64,000 nt of DNA, from NCBI RefSeq assembly GCF_013376455.1, contig NZ_CP045504.1, positions 3,989,001 to 4,053,000 on the forward strand, in the 5' to 3' direction. The notes under the pieces are model-generated. The model searched no databases. It worked only from the letters and a program-made list of their open reading frames with translations, and was not told the origin of the DNA. Positions 9,075-17,453 of the stretch are shown here, in pieces. Source of the DNA: Desulfolutivibrio sulfodismutans DSM 3696. GTDB lineage: Bacteria; Desulfobacterota; Desulfovibrionia; Desulfovibrionales; Desulfovibrionaceae. A program made the translations under genes and the position numbers. The stretch's first letter is position 1; each line of letters opens with the position of its first letter.

Positions 9075-10243
9075 GCCGTCGTCCGTTGCGCATCGTGGTG
9101 GCCGGTTTTTTTGTGGGCTTTCCCCTTGGAGGGCAGGCCTGGATGGTCCTGCACTATCTGGTGGGACTTGCCCGCCTGGGGCATGAGGTGCTTTTTGTGG
9201 AGGACGCCTCGGACTGGGCCTATCCCTTTGACCCGGCCGTGGGGCATGGCGTGAGCGACTCAAGCCACGGCCGGGCGGTTCTGACGGATATGCTGGCCCG
9301 GCACGGCCTGGCCGGTCGCTCTTTCTACCGCAGCGACATCGAGGGCCGCACCTTTGGCGTAAGCCCCGACGAGATGCGCCGGTTTTGCGCCCAGGCCGAC
9401 CTTTTTCTCAACGTCTCCGGGGTGGTTCCGCTTCGCGAGGAATACCTCGCCCCCAGGGTGCGGGCCTTCATTGACACCGACCCGGTCTTCACCCAGGTCA
9501 AGATCGAGCGCGACCAGGGAATGCGCGACTACGTCCTGGCCCACGAGCATTTTTTCACCTACGGCCTGAACCTGCCCTCAGGCGGCGTGCCGGACGTGCC
9601 CCTGTCGGGCCTGGACTGGAGGCCCCTGGCCCCGCCCGTGGTGCTCGATCTGTGGGACGGCGGGGTCTCGCCCGGCCGGGGCTACACCACCATCGGCACC
9701 TGGGACGCCAAGGACCGCGACCTGGAGATCGGCGGCCGCCGCCTCAGTTGGCGAAAAAGCCTGAAATACGAGGCCATGATCGATCTGCCGTCGCGCCTTC
9801 CCGGTGTGGAACTGGACTTGACCATGAGCGGCATGAAAGAGGCCGCGCCGCGTTTCGCCGACGCGGGGTGGATCGTGCGCGACGCCCTGGAGATGTCCGC
9901 CGACCCTTACGTCTACCGCGACTACATCCTGGGCTCCAAGGCCCATTTCTCCCTGGCCAAGGACCAGAACGTGCTGCTTGGAAGCGGCTGGTTTTCGGAT
10001 CGAAGCGCCAGCTATCTGGCGGCCGGAAAGCCGGTCATTGACGAGGACACGGGATTTGGCGCGGTGCTGCCCACGGGCGAGGGCCTTTTCGCCTTTGAGG
10101 GGCCGGACGCGGCCGTCGCCGCCATCCGGGCCGTGGAGGCCGATCCCGTGCGCCACGGCCGGGCCGCCCGCAAGATCGCCGAGGAACATTTCGACGCGGC
10201 CAAGGTCTTGTCCGGGCTGCTGGCCGCTGTCGGGCTTGGCTGA
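9071..10243 (+). CDS. Glycosyltransferase (CgeB-like, GT-B fold)
   Basis: A 390-residue cytosolic sugar transferase. The N-terminus IVVAGFFVGFPLGGQAWMVL is a GT-B nucleotide-fold start, and the C-terminal part (SGWFSDRSASYLAAGKPVID, then TGFGAVLPTGEGLFAFEG) is the family-1 donor-binding region seen in CgeB/Glyco_trans_1_2 proteins. Donor and acceptor cannot be read from sequence. The start codon overlaps the stop of the deacetylase gene (ATGA), so the two are co-translated. Confidence 0.82.
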   Translation: MSRRPLRIVVAGFFVGFPLGGQAWMVLHYLVGLARLGHEVLFVEDASDWAYPFDPAVGHGVSDSSHGRAVLTDMLARHGLAGRSFYRSDIEGRTFGVSPDEMRRFCAQADLFLNVSGVVPLREEYLAPRVRAFIDTDPVFTQVKIERDQGMRDYVLAHEHFFTYGLNLPSGGVPDVPLSGLDWRPLAPPVVLDLWDGGVSPGRGYTTIGTWDAKDRDLEIGGRRLSWRKSLKYEAMIDLPSRLPGVELDLTMSGMKEAAPRFADAGWIVRDALEMSADPYVYRDYILGSKAHFSLAKDQNVLLGSGWFSDRSASYLAAGKPVIDEDTGFGAVLPTGEGLFAFEGPDAAVAAIRAVEADPVRHGRAARKIAEEHFDAAKVLSGLLAAVGLG

Positions 10244-10329
10244 GCCGTCTCTCCGATCCTTGCTGACCTTTTTCCGCATTTTTTGCGCCGCCGCTCCTGG
10301 CATAGCTGGCGGCCAGCGACGCCATCGCC

Positions 10330-10589
10330 TCCGCCCCCAAGTCGCCCCCCAAGTCGCCCCCCAAGTCGAGCAATTGCTGCTGGCCATGGGCGGCGAGATG
10401 TCGCGCGAGGCGTTGCAGCGTCTCCTGGGGTTGCAGGACCGCAAGTCCTTTCGGGAACGCTACCTCGGACCGGCCCTGGCGGAGGGACTCGTGGAGATGA
10501 CCATTGCGGACAGGCCCACAAGCCGCCTGCAACGGTATCGGCTGGCGGAGAGGGGACGCCGGTGTCGGCGGGAGCGGCATGCGGGGTAG
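10330..10589 (+). pseudogene. Remnant: C-terminal winged-helix tail of a Fic/ATP-binding regulator
   Basis: A coding fragment without a start. It carries the PQVAPQVAPQV linker and the winged-helix tail that ends many Fic-family or AlbA_2/ATP-binding regulators (MSREALQRLLGLQDRKSFRE, then LAEGLVEMTI and SRLQRYRL). The catalytic domain is missing; the frame continues upstream only as antisense-like sequence. The PQVA linker is encoded by three tandem 12-bp units. It lies head-on to an intact Fic gene, so this locus has probably seen gene replacement or deletion. Confidence 0.72.
10334..10368 (+). repeat. Three tandem 12-bp units (cccccaagtcgc)
   Basis: Three consecutive copies of the unit CCCCCAAGTCGC, the third ending in GA. 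In frame they encode PQVAPQVAPQV, the linker of the degraded Fic-type tail. Confidence 0.85.
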
Positions 10590-10652
10590 AGGGGCGGCGG
10601 TGCGTGGCCAACAGTCTTAAACTGGTGTCCGGTTTAGCGGGGGCAACTCCAT

Positions 10653-11702
10653 TCACGGCAACGTGTACCATGTCCCCTTGCCGGCGCCATGCCGCACAAG
10701 CAATCCCTGCCCGACGAGCCTGCGGAAATGCTCCTTGAGCGTATTGCGGCTGGCCCCGGTCATGGCGATCATCTCCCCCATGGTGACCCGGCCGTGCATC
10801 CGGGCCTGTTCGACGATCCGCACAGCAAGCTCGGGTAGGGCGGCAAGCACGATCCTCTCCCGTTCCACCTTGGCCGCCAGACGGCGCGTCTGCTGCTCCA
10901 GGGCGCGCAGAAAAAAGACGAGCCAGGGCTGCCAGTCCGGCGTATCCGTGCGGATCGTGCCCTGGGTCCGGCGCAGGGCGAGGTAATATGCCTCCTTGCT
11001 GTTCTCGATGACGCTTTCCAGCGAACTGTACGGGACATAGGCATAGCCGCTTTGCAGCAAAAGCAGTGTGGTCAGGATACGGCTTAAGCGCCCGTTGCCG
11101 TCCTGGAAGGGGTGGATTTCCAGGAAGACCACGACAAAGACGGCGATGCGCAGCAACGGGTGCAGATGGCCGCGCCCGGCCTCGGCGGTGAGCCAGGCCA
11201 CGAGCTCGGCCATGCGCCGAGGCGTGTCGAACGGCGAGGCGGTTTCGAAGACGATGCCGATCTGCCGCCCGGAGGCGTCGAAGGCGGCCACGCTGTTGGA
11301 CGTTGTCTTGTATTCCCCGCGATGCCGGGCGTCCTTGTCGCTGTGGCGCAACAGATCGCGGTGCAACTGCCGGATGTGGTTTTCCGTCAAAGGGATGTCC
11401 GCCCAGGATTCGAAGATCGTCTCCATGGTCTGGGCGTATCCGGCCACCTCCTGTTCGTCGCGGGTGGCGAAGGGGGTGATGGTGAGACGCGAAAGAAGCT
11501 TTTCGACCTGGCTGTCGGAGAGCCTCGCCCCTTCGATGCGGGTGGACGATCCCACGCTTTCGATGGTGGCGATGCGGCGCAGGGCGTGCAGTCGGTCGGG
11601 GGCCAACGTGCCGAGGGCGCGCCATGCCCCCTTGAATTCGTCGCACGCCGCGATGAGCTTCAAAAGCTCCGGGGTGATGCGGATGGTGTCGGTTTGCAGC
11701 AC
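10653..11702 (-). CDS. Fic-domain protein (predicted AMPylase) with N-terminal inhibitory helix
   Basis: A 349-residue Fic-family enzyme, predicted to transfer AMP or a related group to protein hydroxyls. The Fic core HPFQDGNGRLSR (HxFx[D/E]GNGRxxR) is intact. Upstream, SSTRIEGARLS matches the class II inhibitory motif [S/T]xxxE[G/N], whose Glu blocks ATP binding, so the enzyme is probably autoinhibited. The C-terminus is a winged helix (VTMGEMIAMTGASRNTLKEH), consistent with DNA binding and autoregulation. It is a single gene with degraded gene fragments on either side. Confidence 0.9.
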   Translation of the reverse strand: MLQTDTIRITPELLKLIAACDEFKGAWRALGTLAPDRLHALRRIATIESVGSSTRIEGARLSDSQVEKLLSRLTITPFATRDEQEVAGYAQTMETIFESWADIPLTENHIRQLHRDLLRHSDKDARHRGEYKTTSNSVAAFDASGRQIGIVFETASPFDTPRRMAELVAWLTAEAGRGHLHPLLRIAVFVVVFLEIHPFQDGNGRLSRILTTLLLLQSGYAYVPYSSLESVIENSKEAYYLALRRTQGTIRTDTPDWQPWLVFFLRALEQQTRRLAAKVERERIVLAALPELAVRIVEQARMHGRVTMGEMIAMTGASRNTLKEHFRRLVGQGLLVRHGAGKGTWYTLP

Positions 11703-11797
11703 GGGTGTGTCTCCTCACCCATAAATACACCCATATTCACCCATAAGTCCAGGGCGTTCCCCGGGATGGGGAGGGGGCGGACTGGCGGCGGGAGTTG

Positions 11798-11978
11798 CTA
11801 CGGGCCGAGGCGCAGGACCAGGTTCACCGTCCCGCCCTCCCCGAAATCCCCAGCCCCGTAGGGCGCAAGATATCGCGGCAGCATGGAGTCGGAGATAGCC
11901 CCCGGCATGGGGGAAAAGCCGCACTTTTCATAGGCCCGCAGCGCCCGGGCGTTCTGCCTGGACGGCCGGATGATCGAG
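11798..11978 (-). pseudogene. Remnant: C-terminal end of a GNAT acetyltransferase
   Basis: Reading the minus strand from about 11978 gives an open frame of about 60 codons that ends at 11798 and contains NARALRAYEKCGFSPM, the acetyl-CoA-fold ending of GNAT N-acetyltransferases (the usual N.rA...YeK.GF). The acyl-CoA binding core before it is absent, and no start codon is evident. It abuts a terminator hairpin at 11987. I read it as the surviving tail of a deleted gene. Confidence 0.65.
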
Positions 11979-11986
11979 GGGGGTTC

Positions 11987-12016
11987 GGGGGAAACTTTTT
12001 GAAAAAAGTTTCCCCC
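11987..12016. terminator. Terminator hairpin (repeat family copy 1)
   Basis: Arms GGGGGAAACTTTTT and AAAAAAGTTTCCCCC, a symmetrical A/T-cored hairpin able to terminate in both directions. It sits just after the DUF2333 stop on the minus strand. The same core recurs at 28041-28066. Confidence 0.75.
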
Positions 12017-12022
12017 GATATC

Positions 12023-13012
12023 TTACCGGTTCACCGACTGGGTGACATCATTGAGCCTCGTCAGCACGGTCACGTAGTAGCGGGCCATCTTGCCCCGGTG
12101 GTCGGCCAGCATGGAGTCGTGGGAGCCTTCGACGACGAACGGCGGGTCGAAGGAGCAGATCTTGTCCATGGCCCGGAAGGCCTCCTTGAGGTTTTCCTCG
12201 CCGCCTTTTTGCCCGATGGACGGATAGCATTTGACCAGGGCGTAGAGGAAATCGCGCACCACGAGCATGGCCCCCTGGGCGTAGTAGACCCGGTCGTCCT
12301 CGTCGGAGAAGGAGACCTCGTCGCCGGACTGGATGAGCAGCCCCATGGGCTGGTCCAGGAATTCGCGGCCGGTGATGTAGGTCAAAAGGTCGTAGATGTC
12401 GTCGGTGCGCAGGTTGAAGACGGCGGTTCCGGCGGCCAGTTCCTTTTCGTACTGGCGCACCAGGTCGATGCCGGCCCGGTATTCGCTTTCCGTGGAGGAA
12501 TGGAAGAATCCCCAGATGTCTTCGGCGTAGACGAGGCGTTTTTCCCGGGCGGCCTTCAATCCTTCGTGCTCCGCGCCCATGGCCCCGTGCTTGCTGCACC
12601 GGGTGGAGAAGAAGCGGATGAGCATGCGGGTGGAGAAGATGACGCCTTTTTGGCGCGAGGCCCGGTTGTCCAGGAACCGGGTGGGGAAAAAGTCGTTGGC
12701 GGACCAGCCGAAGGTGGAGCCCATTTCGCGTTCCAGTTGATGGACGATGGCCTCAGCCAGCACGGCGCCCTTTTCCTGGGGCGGGGAATTCTCGCCCACG
12801 TTTTGGACCAGGGCCTTGACGGATTCGTCCACGTCGGCAAAACGTGTGGGGTCCACGGCGTCGTAGATGCCGTTTAAGAGCCCTATGGCGTAGAAGGCCA
12901 CGGGCCAGAAAAGGATGAACCCGGCGGCGATGATCAGGTATCTGGCCGGAATGCGTCGGGCGAAGATGGATTTCGGGGTGGAGTCGGACGGATTCGGGTC
13001 GGGGCTTTGCAT
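12023..13012 (-). CDS. DUF2333 family membrane-anchored protein
   Basis: A 329-residue protein of the DUF2333 family, of unknown role. An N-terminal cytosolic tail (about 1-20) is followed by one membrane segment (LIIAAGFILFWPVAFYAIGL, about 26-45); the rest should be periplasmic and is helical and acidic. The ATG at 13012 has a good AAAGGA site 7 bases upstream; 30 further in-frame codons upstream are unlikely to be translated. Transcribed divergently from the sigma-54 activator gene, with a terminator hairpin immediately downstream. Confidence 0.82.
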   Translation of the reverse strand: MQSPDPNPSDSTPKSIFARRIPARYLIIAAGFILFWPVAFYAIGLLNGIYDAVDPTRFADVDESVKALVQNVGENSPPQEKGAVLAEAIVHQLEREMGSTFGWSANDFFPTRFLDNRASRQKGVIFSTRMLIRFFSTRCSKHGAMGAEHEGLKAAREKRLVYAEDIWGFFHSSTESEYRAGIDLVRQYEKELAAGTAVFNLRTDDIYDLLTYITGREFLDQPMGLLIQSGDEVSFSDEDDRVYYAQGAMLVVRDFLYALVKCYPSIGQKGGEENLKEAFRAMDKICSFDPPFVVEGSHDSMLADHRGKMARYYVTVLTRLNDVTQSVNR

Positions 13013-13227
13013 GGGGGCATCCTTTTTTCGTGGCGTGGCCGCTGGTGCGGGGCCGCGCATGTGTGCGGCGCGAGAGTAGTCCGATCCGCGAAAGGCGGTC
13101 AAGAGATGCGGGAGCGGGGGAGGTTTTTGCGCGAGGCGACCGGTCCGTGATTATTTTCCCGACGGCGGGGGCGAAAAAGGCCCAATGTGGATTGAAAAGC
13201 GTTTGACTTGGGGCTAAAAGGGCCTTC

Positions 13228-14787
13228 ATGCCGGAAAAGACAATACTTTTTGTCGCCCAGGCGCAGACGGTGACGGCGCTCTTCCAGAGCCTCAAAGAGG
13301 CCGGGGTGACTGGCGCAATCGCCGACTCCCTACCCGGCGCTTTGGCTTTCCTTAAGAAATCCAAGCCCATCCTGATATTTACCCAGGCCAAGATCGGCAT
13401 CTATTCGGCGGAGTCGCTTCTGGCCAAGGGCCGTGAGGCCGGGGATTTTCCGCCCACGGTGGTCTTCACCGACCGGGGCTCGGCGGCCGAGGCCCAGCGG
13501 TATCTGGAGCTCGGGGCCAAGGATTATTGGCTCGAACCCCTGTCCTGGGAGAAGATCCAGGCGGTCATGCCCCGCGATGGCGAACCGGGCGCGGGCCTGC
13601 GAACAGGTGAGCCCGGGTCGCGAGCCGCAGCCGCCCCGGCCGACAGGCAGGCCCATGCCGGGGTGACGGGCCACAGCGACGCCCCGTGCGGGCGGTTCGC
13701 CATCATCGGCGATCATCCGGCCATCCGCCGCGTCCTGTCCCTGGCCAGACAGGTGGCGAAATCCCGGGCCACGGTGCTTATTTCCGGCGAATCCGGCACG
13801 GGCAAGGAGATGTTCGCCCGCTTCCTGCACGCCCATAGCGACCGGGCACAGGGGCCGTTCGTGGCCATCAACTGTGCGGCGCTCCCCGAGCACCTGTTGG
13901 AGAGCGAGCTTTTCGGCCATGAGAAGGGGGCGTTTACCGGGGCCATCGCCCGCAAGATGGGCAAGTTCGAGCTGGCCCAGGGCGGCACCATCCTCCTCGA
14001 CGAGATTTCCGAGATGGATCTGGGGCTTCAGGCCAAGCTTTTGCGTGTGCTCCAGGAAGGCGAGTTCGACCGGGTGGGCGGCACGGAGACCGTGCGGGCC
14101 GATGTGCGCGTCCTGGCCACCACCAACCGCCGCCTGGAGGAATATGTGGAGGAGGCGAAGTTCCGCCAGGATTTGTACTACCGTCTAAACGTCATTCCGC
14201 TCAAGCTGCCGCCCCTGCGGGAGCGTGGCCAGGACATCCCGGGGCTGGCCGCCTATTTCGCGGAAAAATACTGCCGGGCCTACGGCCTGGACAAGATCCG
14301 GTTCACGGCCGAGGCCATGGACTGGCTGACCGCCTACGACTGGCCGGGCAACGTGCGGGAGTTGCAAAACCTCATGGAGCGGGCCGTGCTTTTGGCTGGC
14401 GGCGGGGCCATCAAAAAGGCCCACTTCCTGCTCGACGCCGACAACTGGCCGGACCTGGAGTCCGACGGCGGCGACGCCGAGGAGACATTGGCTCCAGAAA
14501 CGCCTATTCCGACGGATGCGGCCACAGCGCCCGCGCCTGCCATCCCGGCGGGCGACGCTCCGGACGCCGAAGGCGGGCTTGTGCCTCCGGGAGGCTTTTC
14601 GGCCCTGGCCGGGGCGCCGACCGGGGACATCGAGACCCTGGACGTCATGGAGCGGCGCATGATCATGAAAAGCCTGGACAAGACCGAGGGCAACCGCACC
14701 CAGGCGGCGCAACTTTTGGGCATCTCCGTGCGCACGCTTCGCAACAAGCTCAACGAATACCGCAAGCTCGGCATGGACATTCCCTAG
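13228..14787 (+). CDS. Sigma-54-dependent activator with degenerate receiver domain
   Basis: A 519-residue NtrC-class enhancer-binding protein. Residues 1-115 have receiver-like fold spacing, but the phospho-acceptor strand reads [10 protein letters not shown], with no Asp, and the N-terminal acidic pair is also absent, so it is a pseudo-receiver. Then come a 50-residue linker and the AAA+ domain: Walker A GESGTGKE (187-194), the sigma-54 contact loop GAFTGA (234-239), Walker [13 protein letters not shown], and the arginine fingers near [16 protein letters not shown] Pro/Ala-rich linker leads to a Fis-type helix-turn-helix ([20 protein letters not shown]). The family is typical of flagellar or polysaccharide regulators; the glycan genes downstream are plausible targets. 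Confidence 0.9.
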   Translation: MPEKTILFVAQAQTVTALFQSLKEAGVTGAIADSLPGALAFLKKSKPILIFTQAKIGIYSAESLLAKGREAGDFPPTVVFTDRGSAAEAQRYLELGAKDYWLEPLSWEKIQAVMPRDGEPGAGLRTGEPGSRAAAAPADRQAHAGVTGHSDAPCGRFAIIGDHPAIRRVLSLARQVAKSRATVLISGESGTGKEMFARFLHAHSDRAQGPFVAINCAALPEHLLESELFGHEKGAFTGAIARKMGKFELAQGGTILLDEISEMDLGLQAKLLRVLQEGEFDRVGGTETVRADVRVLATTNRRLEEYVEEAKFRQDLYYRLNVIPLKLPPLRERGQDIPGLAAYFAEKYCRAYGLDKIRFTAEAMDWLTAYDWPGNVRELQNLMERAVLLAGGGAIKKAHFLLDADNWPDLESDGGDAEETLAPETPIPTDAATAPAPAIPAGDAPDAEGGLVPPGGFSALAGAPTGDIETLDVMERRMIMKSLDKTEGNRTQAAQLLGISVRTLRNKLNEYRKLGMDIP

Positions 14788-14854
14788 CCGCCGGTCTTTT
14801 TCGTCCGACCCGCCAGCTTTTTTCATAACGCCAACCACAAGGCTTTATTGCCGT

Positions 14855-16120
14855 ATGGCCCAGCCCACGACCTTCAATATCCTGATGTATTCCCACGACA
14901 CCTACGGTCTAGGGCACATCCGCCGCACCCTGGCCATCGCCTCGCACATGCGCCAAAAGGGGGTGAACATCCTCATCCTCACCGGCTCGCCCCTGGCCGG
15001 GCGCTTCTCCTCGCCCGAGGGCGTGGATTTCGTGCGCATCCCGGGCATGATCAAGAAAACCAACGAAGAATATCTGCCCCTGTCCATCAAGATCAACGCC
15101 CGCCACGCCCTAAACATCCGGCGCAACATCATCGTGGCCACGGCCAAGGCCTTCCAGCCGCACCTTTTTATCGTGGACAAGGCCCCCATGGGCTTAAAGC
15201 GCGAGGTCATCCCGACGCTCAAGTGGCTCAAGCGCCGCCTGCCCAAGACCCGCACCATCCTGGGGCTGCGGGACATCATGGACGACGCCGAGAGCACGCG
15301 AAAAGACTGGCGGGACAAGGGCGTCTACGAGGTTTTGGAGAAGTATTATTCCGAGATATGGGTCTACGGCGACCGGGATCTCTACGACCCCATTGTGGAA
15401 TACGACATCCCCGAGAGCATCAGCCAAAAGATGGTGTTTACGGGCTATATCCCGCGGCTGGTGCCCATGCGCCATTCCATGGCCGCGGTTCGGCGCGAGG
15501 AGCGCATCTCCGGGGAGGAGCGGCTGGTGCTGGTGACCACGGGCGGCGGCGGCGACGGCTATCCGCTCATGGAGGCCTACCTGGACATGCTCGAAGACAT
15601 GGGGGAGCCGCCGTTTCGCAGCGTGCTGGTGTCGGGGCCGTTTATGCCCCGCCCCGAGCGGGAGGCCATCGCCCGGCGCGCGGCGGGCCTTCGGGTGCGG
15701 TTTTACCATTTCTACCGGCGCATGGAGGTGCTTTTGGGGCTGGCCGACGCGGTGGTGACCATGGGCGGCTACAACACCACCTGCGAGATTTTGAGCCAGA
15801 TCAAGCCCTCGCTGGTGATTCCCCGGGAGGTGCCGCGCATGGAGCAGCGCATCCGGGCGGAGATGTTAAGCCGCCGCAAGCTCATCGAATTTCTGCCCTG
15901 GGAGGATCTGTCGCCGGATTCCCTGCGGGACAAGATCGGGGCGCTTCTGGATGATCCGGAGCCGTACTGCCGGGCCATGGGGGCGTTCAAGTTCTGCGGG
16001 CTGGACGTGATTTCGGCCCGGGTGGCGGAGTTTCGCGCCGCCCAGGAGGGCGAGGCGGGCGAGGCCCCGGCGCGGCCGAAAAAGAAACGGGCCGGGGATG
16101 CGGCGGCAGTAGAGGGGTAG
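14855..16120 (+). CDS. Glycosyltransferase, MurG-like (COG4671 type)
   Basis: A 421-residue GT-B family transferase. The N-terminus SHDTYGLGHIRRTLAIASHM is the signature of the COG4671/Glyco_trans_1_3 group. The donor-side half shows VLVTTGGGGDGYPLMEAYLD and VTMGGYNTTCEILS, the glycine-rich loop that binds the nucleotide sugar in MurG relatives. A basic tail (RPKKKRA) ends the protein. It starts a run of three co-oriented glycosyltransferase genes and has a near relative at 24744-25943. Confidence 0.84.
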   Translation: MAQPTTFNILMYSHDTYGLGHIRRTLAIASHMRQKGVNILILTGSPLAGRFSSPEGVDFVRIPGMIKKTNEEYLPLSIKINARHALNIRRNIIVATAKAFQPHLFIVDKAPMGLKREVIPTLKWLKRRLPKTRTILGLRDIMDDAESTRKDWRDKGVYEVLEKYYSEIWVYGDRDLYDPIVEYDIPESISQKMVFTGYIPRLVPMRHSMAAVRREERISGEERLVLVTTGGGGDGYPLMEAYLDMLEDMGEPPFRSVLVSGPFMPRPEREAIARRAAGLRVRFYHFYRRMEVLLGLADAVVTMGGYNTTCEILSQIKPSLVIPREVPRMEQRIRAEMLSRRKLIEFLPWEDLSPDSLRDKIGALLDDPEPYCRAMGAFKFCGLDVISARVAEFRAAQEGEAGEAPARPKKKRAGDAAAVEG

Positions 16121-16160
16121 ACGCGGGACGCGTCACATAAGCACAAGGAGATCACGTTTC

Positions 16161-17453
16161 ATGGCCGATCAAAGGCCCGTTCTGGCCATGGTCCTTAAGG
16201 GCTATCCCCGCATTTCCGAGACGTTTATCTCAAACGAAATCAGGATATTGGAGGAGCTTGGGCTGCGCATCCGGATCATCTCCATGCGCAAACCCCGCGA
16301 ATCCTTCGCCCACGCCTCGGTGTCGCGCATACAGGCCGAGGTGGTCTATCTGCCCGAGATGCTCTCCGGGCACTGGGGCGAATTTCTCAGGCGCAACCTG
16401 CGCCAGTTGCGCGCCCGCCCGGCGGCCTATCTCAAGGCCTCGGCCCGCATGCTGCGCCAGCTCATAAAAACCCGGCGTTCGGCCTCCCTCAAGCATCTGC
16501 TCCAGGCCGGGTATCTGCTGCAAGACCCGAAGTCCGATCCCCCGGCGGCCCACTTTCACGCCCATTTCGCCCATTCCCCGGGCTCCGTGGCCCGCTACGC
16601 GGCCATGCTTACGGGCCTGCCGTTCAGCTTCACCGGCCACGCCAAGGACGTCTACACCCAAAATCCCGCCAGCCTGGCCGAAAAACTGCGCCACGCCGCC
16701 TTCGCCGTGACCTGCACCGGGCACAATCGCGAATATCTTGACCGCCTGGCCGCCGGGCGCACCCCTGTGCATCTGGTCTACCATGGCATCGACCTGTCGC
16801 TTTTCACGCCTGGGCCGCCGCCGCCCCTCGAACCACCCTTCCGCATCCTCGCCGTGGCCCGCCTGACGGCCAAGAAGGGCCTGCCCACGGTCATCCGGGC
16901 CCTGGCCCTTCTGGCCGAACAGGGACTGGACTTCACCTTCGACCTCATCGGCGAGGGAGAGGACCGCCAGAAGCTCGAAGCCCTGGCGGGCTATTCGGGG
17001 CTGGCCACCAGGATGCGCTTCCATGGGGCCATGCCCCACGAGCAGGTGCTGGATTTCTACCGCTCCGCCCATGCCTTCGTCCTGGGCTGCCAGGTGCTGC
17101 AAAACGGCGACCGCGACGGCATCCCCAACGTCCTGGTGGAGGCCATGGCCATGGGCGTGCCCGTGGCCGCAACCCACGTCTCGGCTATCCCGGAACTGGT
17201 GGAGGAAGAAAAAACCGGTCTGCTGGTTTCCCCCGGCGACCCCGAGGCCCTGGCCCGGGCCGTCCACCGCCTGCTGACCGACGCCGCATTGCGGGATCGG
17301 ATCATCCCGGCGGCCAGGGACAAGGTGCGGGCCGATTTCGACAATACGGTCCACACCGCGCGGCTGGCGAACATCTTCCGGGCCCTGGCCGGAAGTCCCC
17401 CCGGGATGTTCGCCGACCCGGAATCGGACGCCGAGGAGACGCCCCGGCTGTGA
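16161..17453 (+). CDS. Glycosyltransferase family 4 protein
   Basis: A 430-residue retaining GT-B glycosyltransferase. The acceptor half starts LAMVLKGYPRISETFISNEI, the opening typical of colanic-acid/exopolysaccharide GT4 enzymes. The donor half has RILAVARLTAKKGLPTVIRA and the conserved EX7E-type site around EAMAMGVPVAATHVSAIPEL. An AAGGAG ribosome site precedes the ATG by about 10 bases. The stop overlaps the next start (GTGA), so the two GT4 genes are translationally coupled. Confidence 0.88.
   Translation: MADQRPVLAMVLKGYPRISETFISNEIRILEELGLRIRIISMRKPRESFAHASVSRIQAEVVYLPEMLSGHWGEFLRRNLRQLRARPAAYLKASARMLRQLIKTRRSASLKHLLQAGYLLQDPKSDPPAAHFHAHFAHSPGSVARYAAMLTGLPFSFTGHAKDVYTQNPASLAEKLRHAAFAVTCTGHNREYLDRLAAGRTPVHLVYHGIDLSLFTPGPPPPLEPPFRILAVARLTAKKGLPTVIRALALLAEQGLDFTFDLIGEGEDRQKLEALAGYSGLATRMRFHGAMPHEQVLDFYRSAHAFVLGCQVLQNGDRDGIPNVLVEAMAMGVPVAATHVSAIPELVEEEKTGLLVSPGDPEALARAVHRLLTDAALRDRIIPAARDKVRADFDNTVHTARLANIFRALAGSPPGMFADPESDAEETPRL

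Noticed and set aside
11715-11924. 69-codon minus-strand frame near the Fic gene
   Set aside because: The acetyltransferase remnant is in another frame; this frame has no family features.
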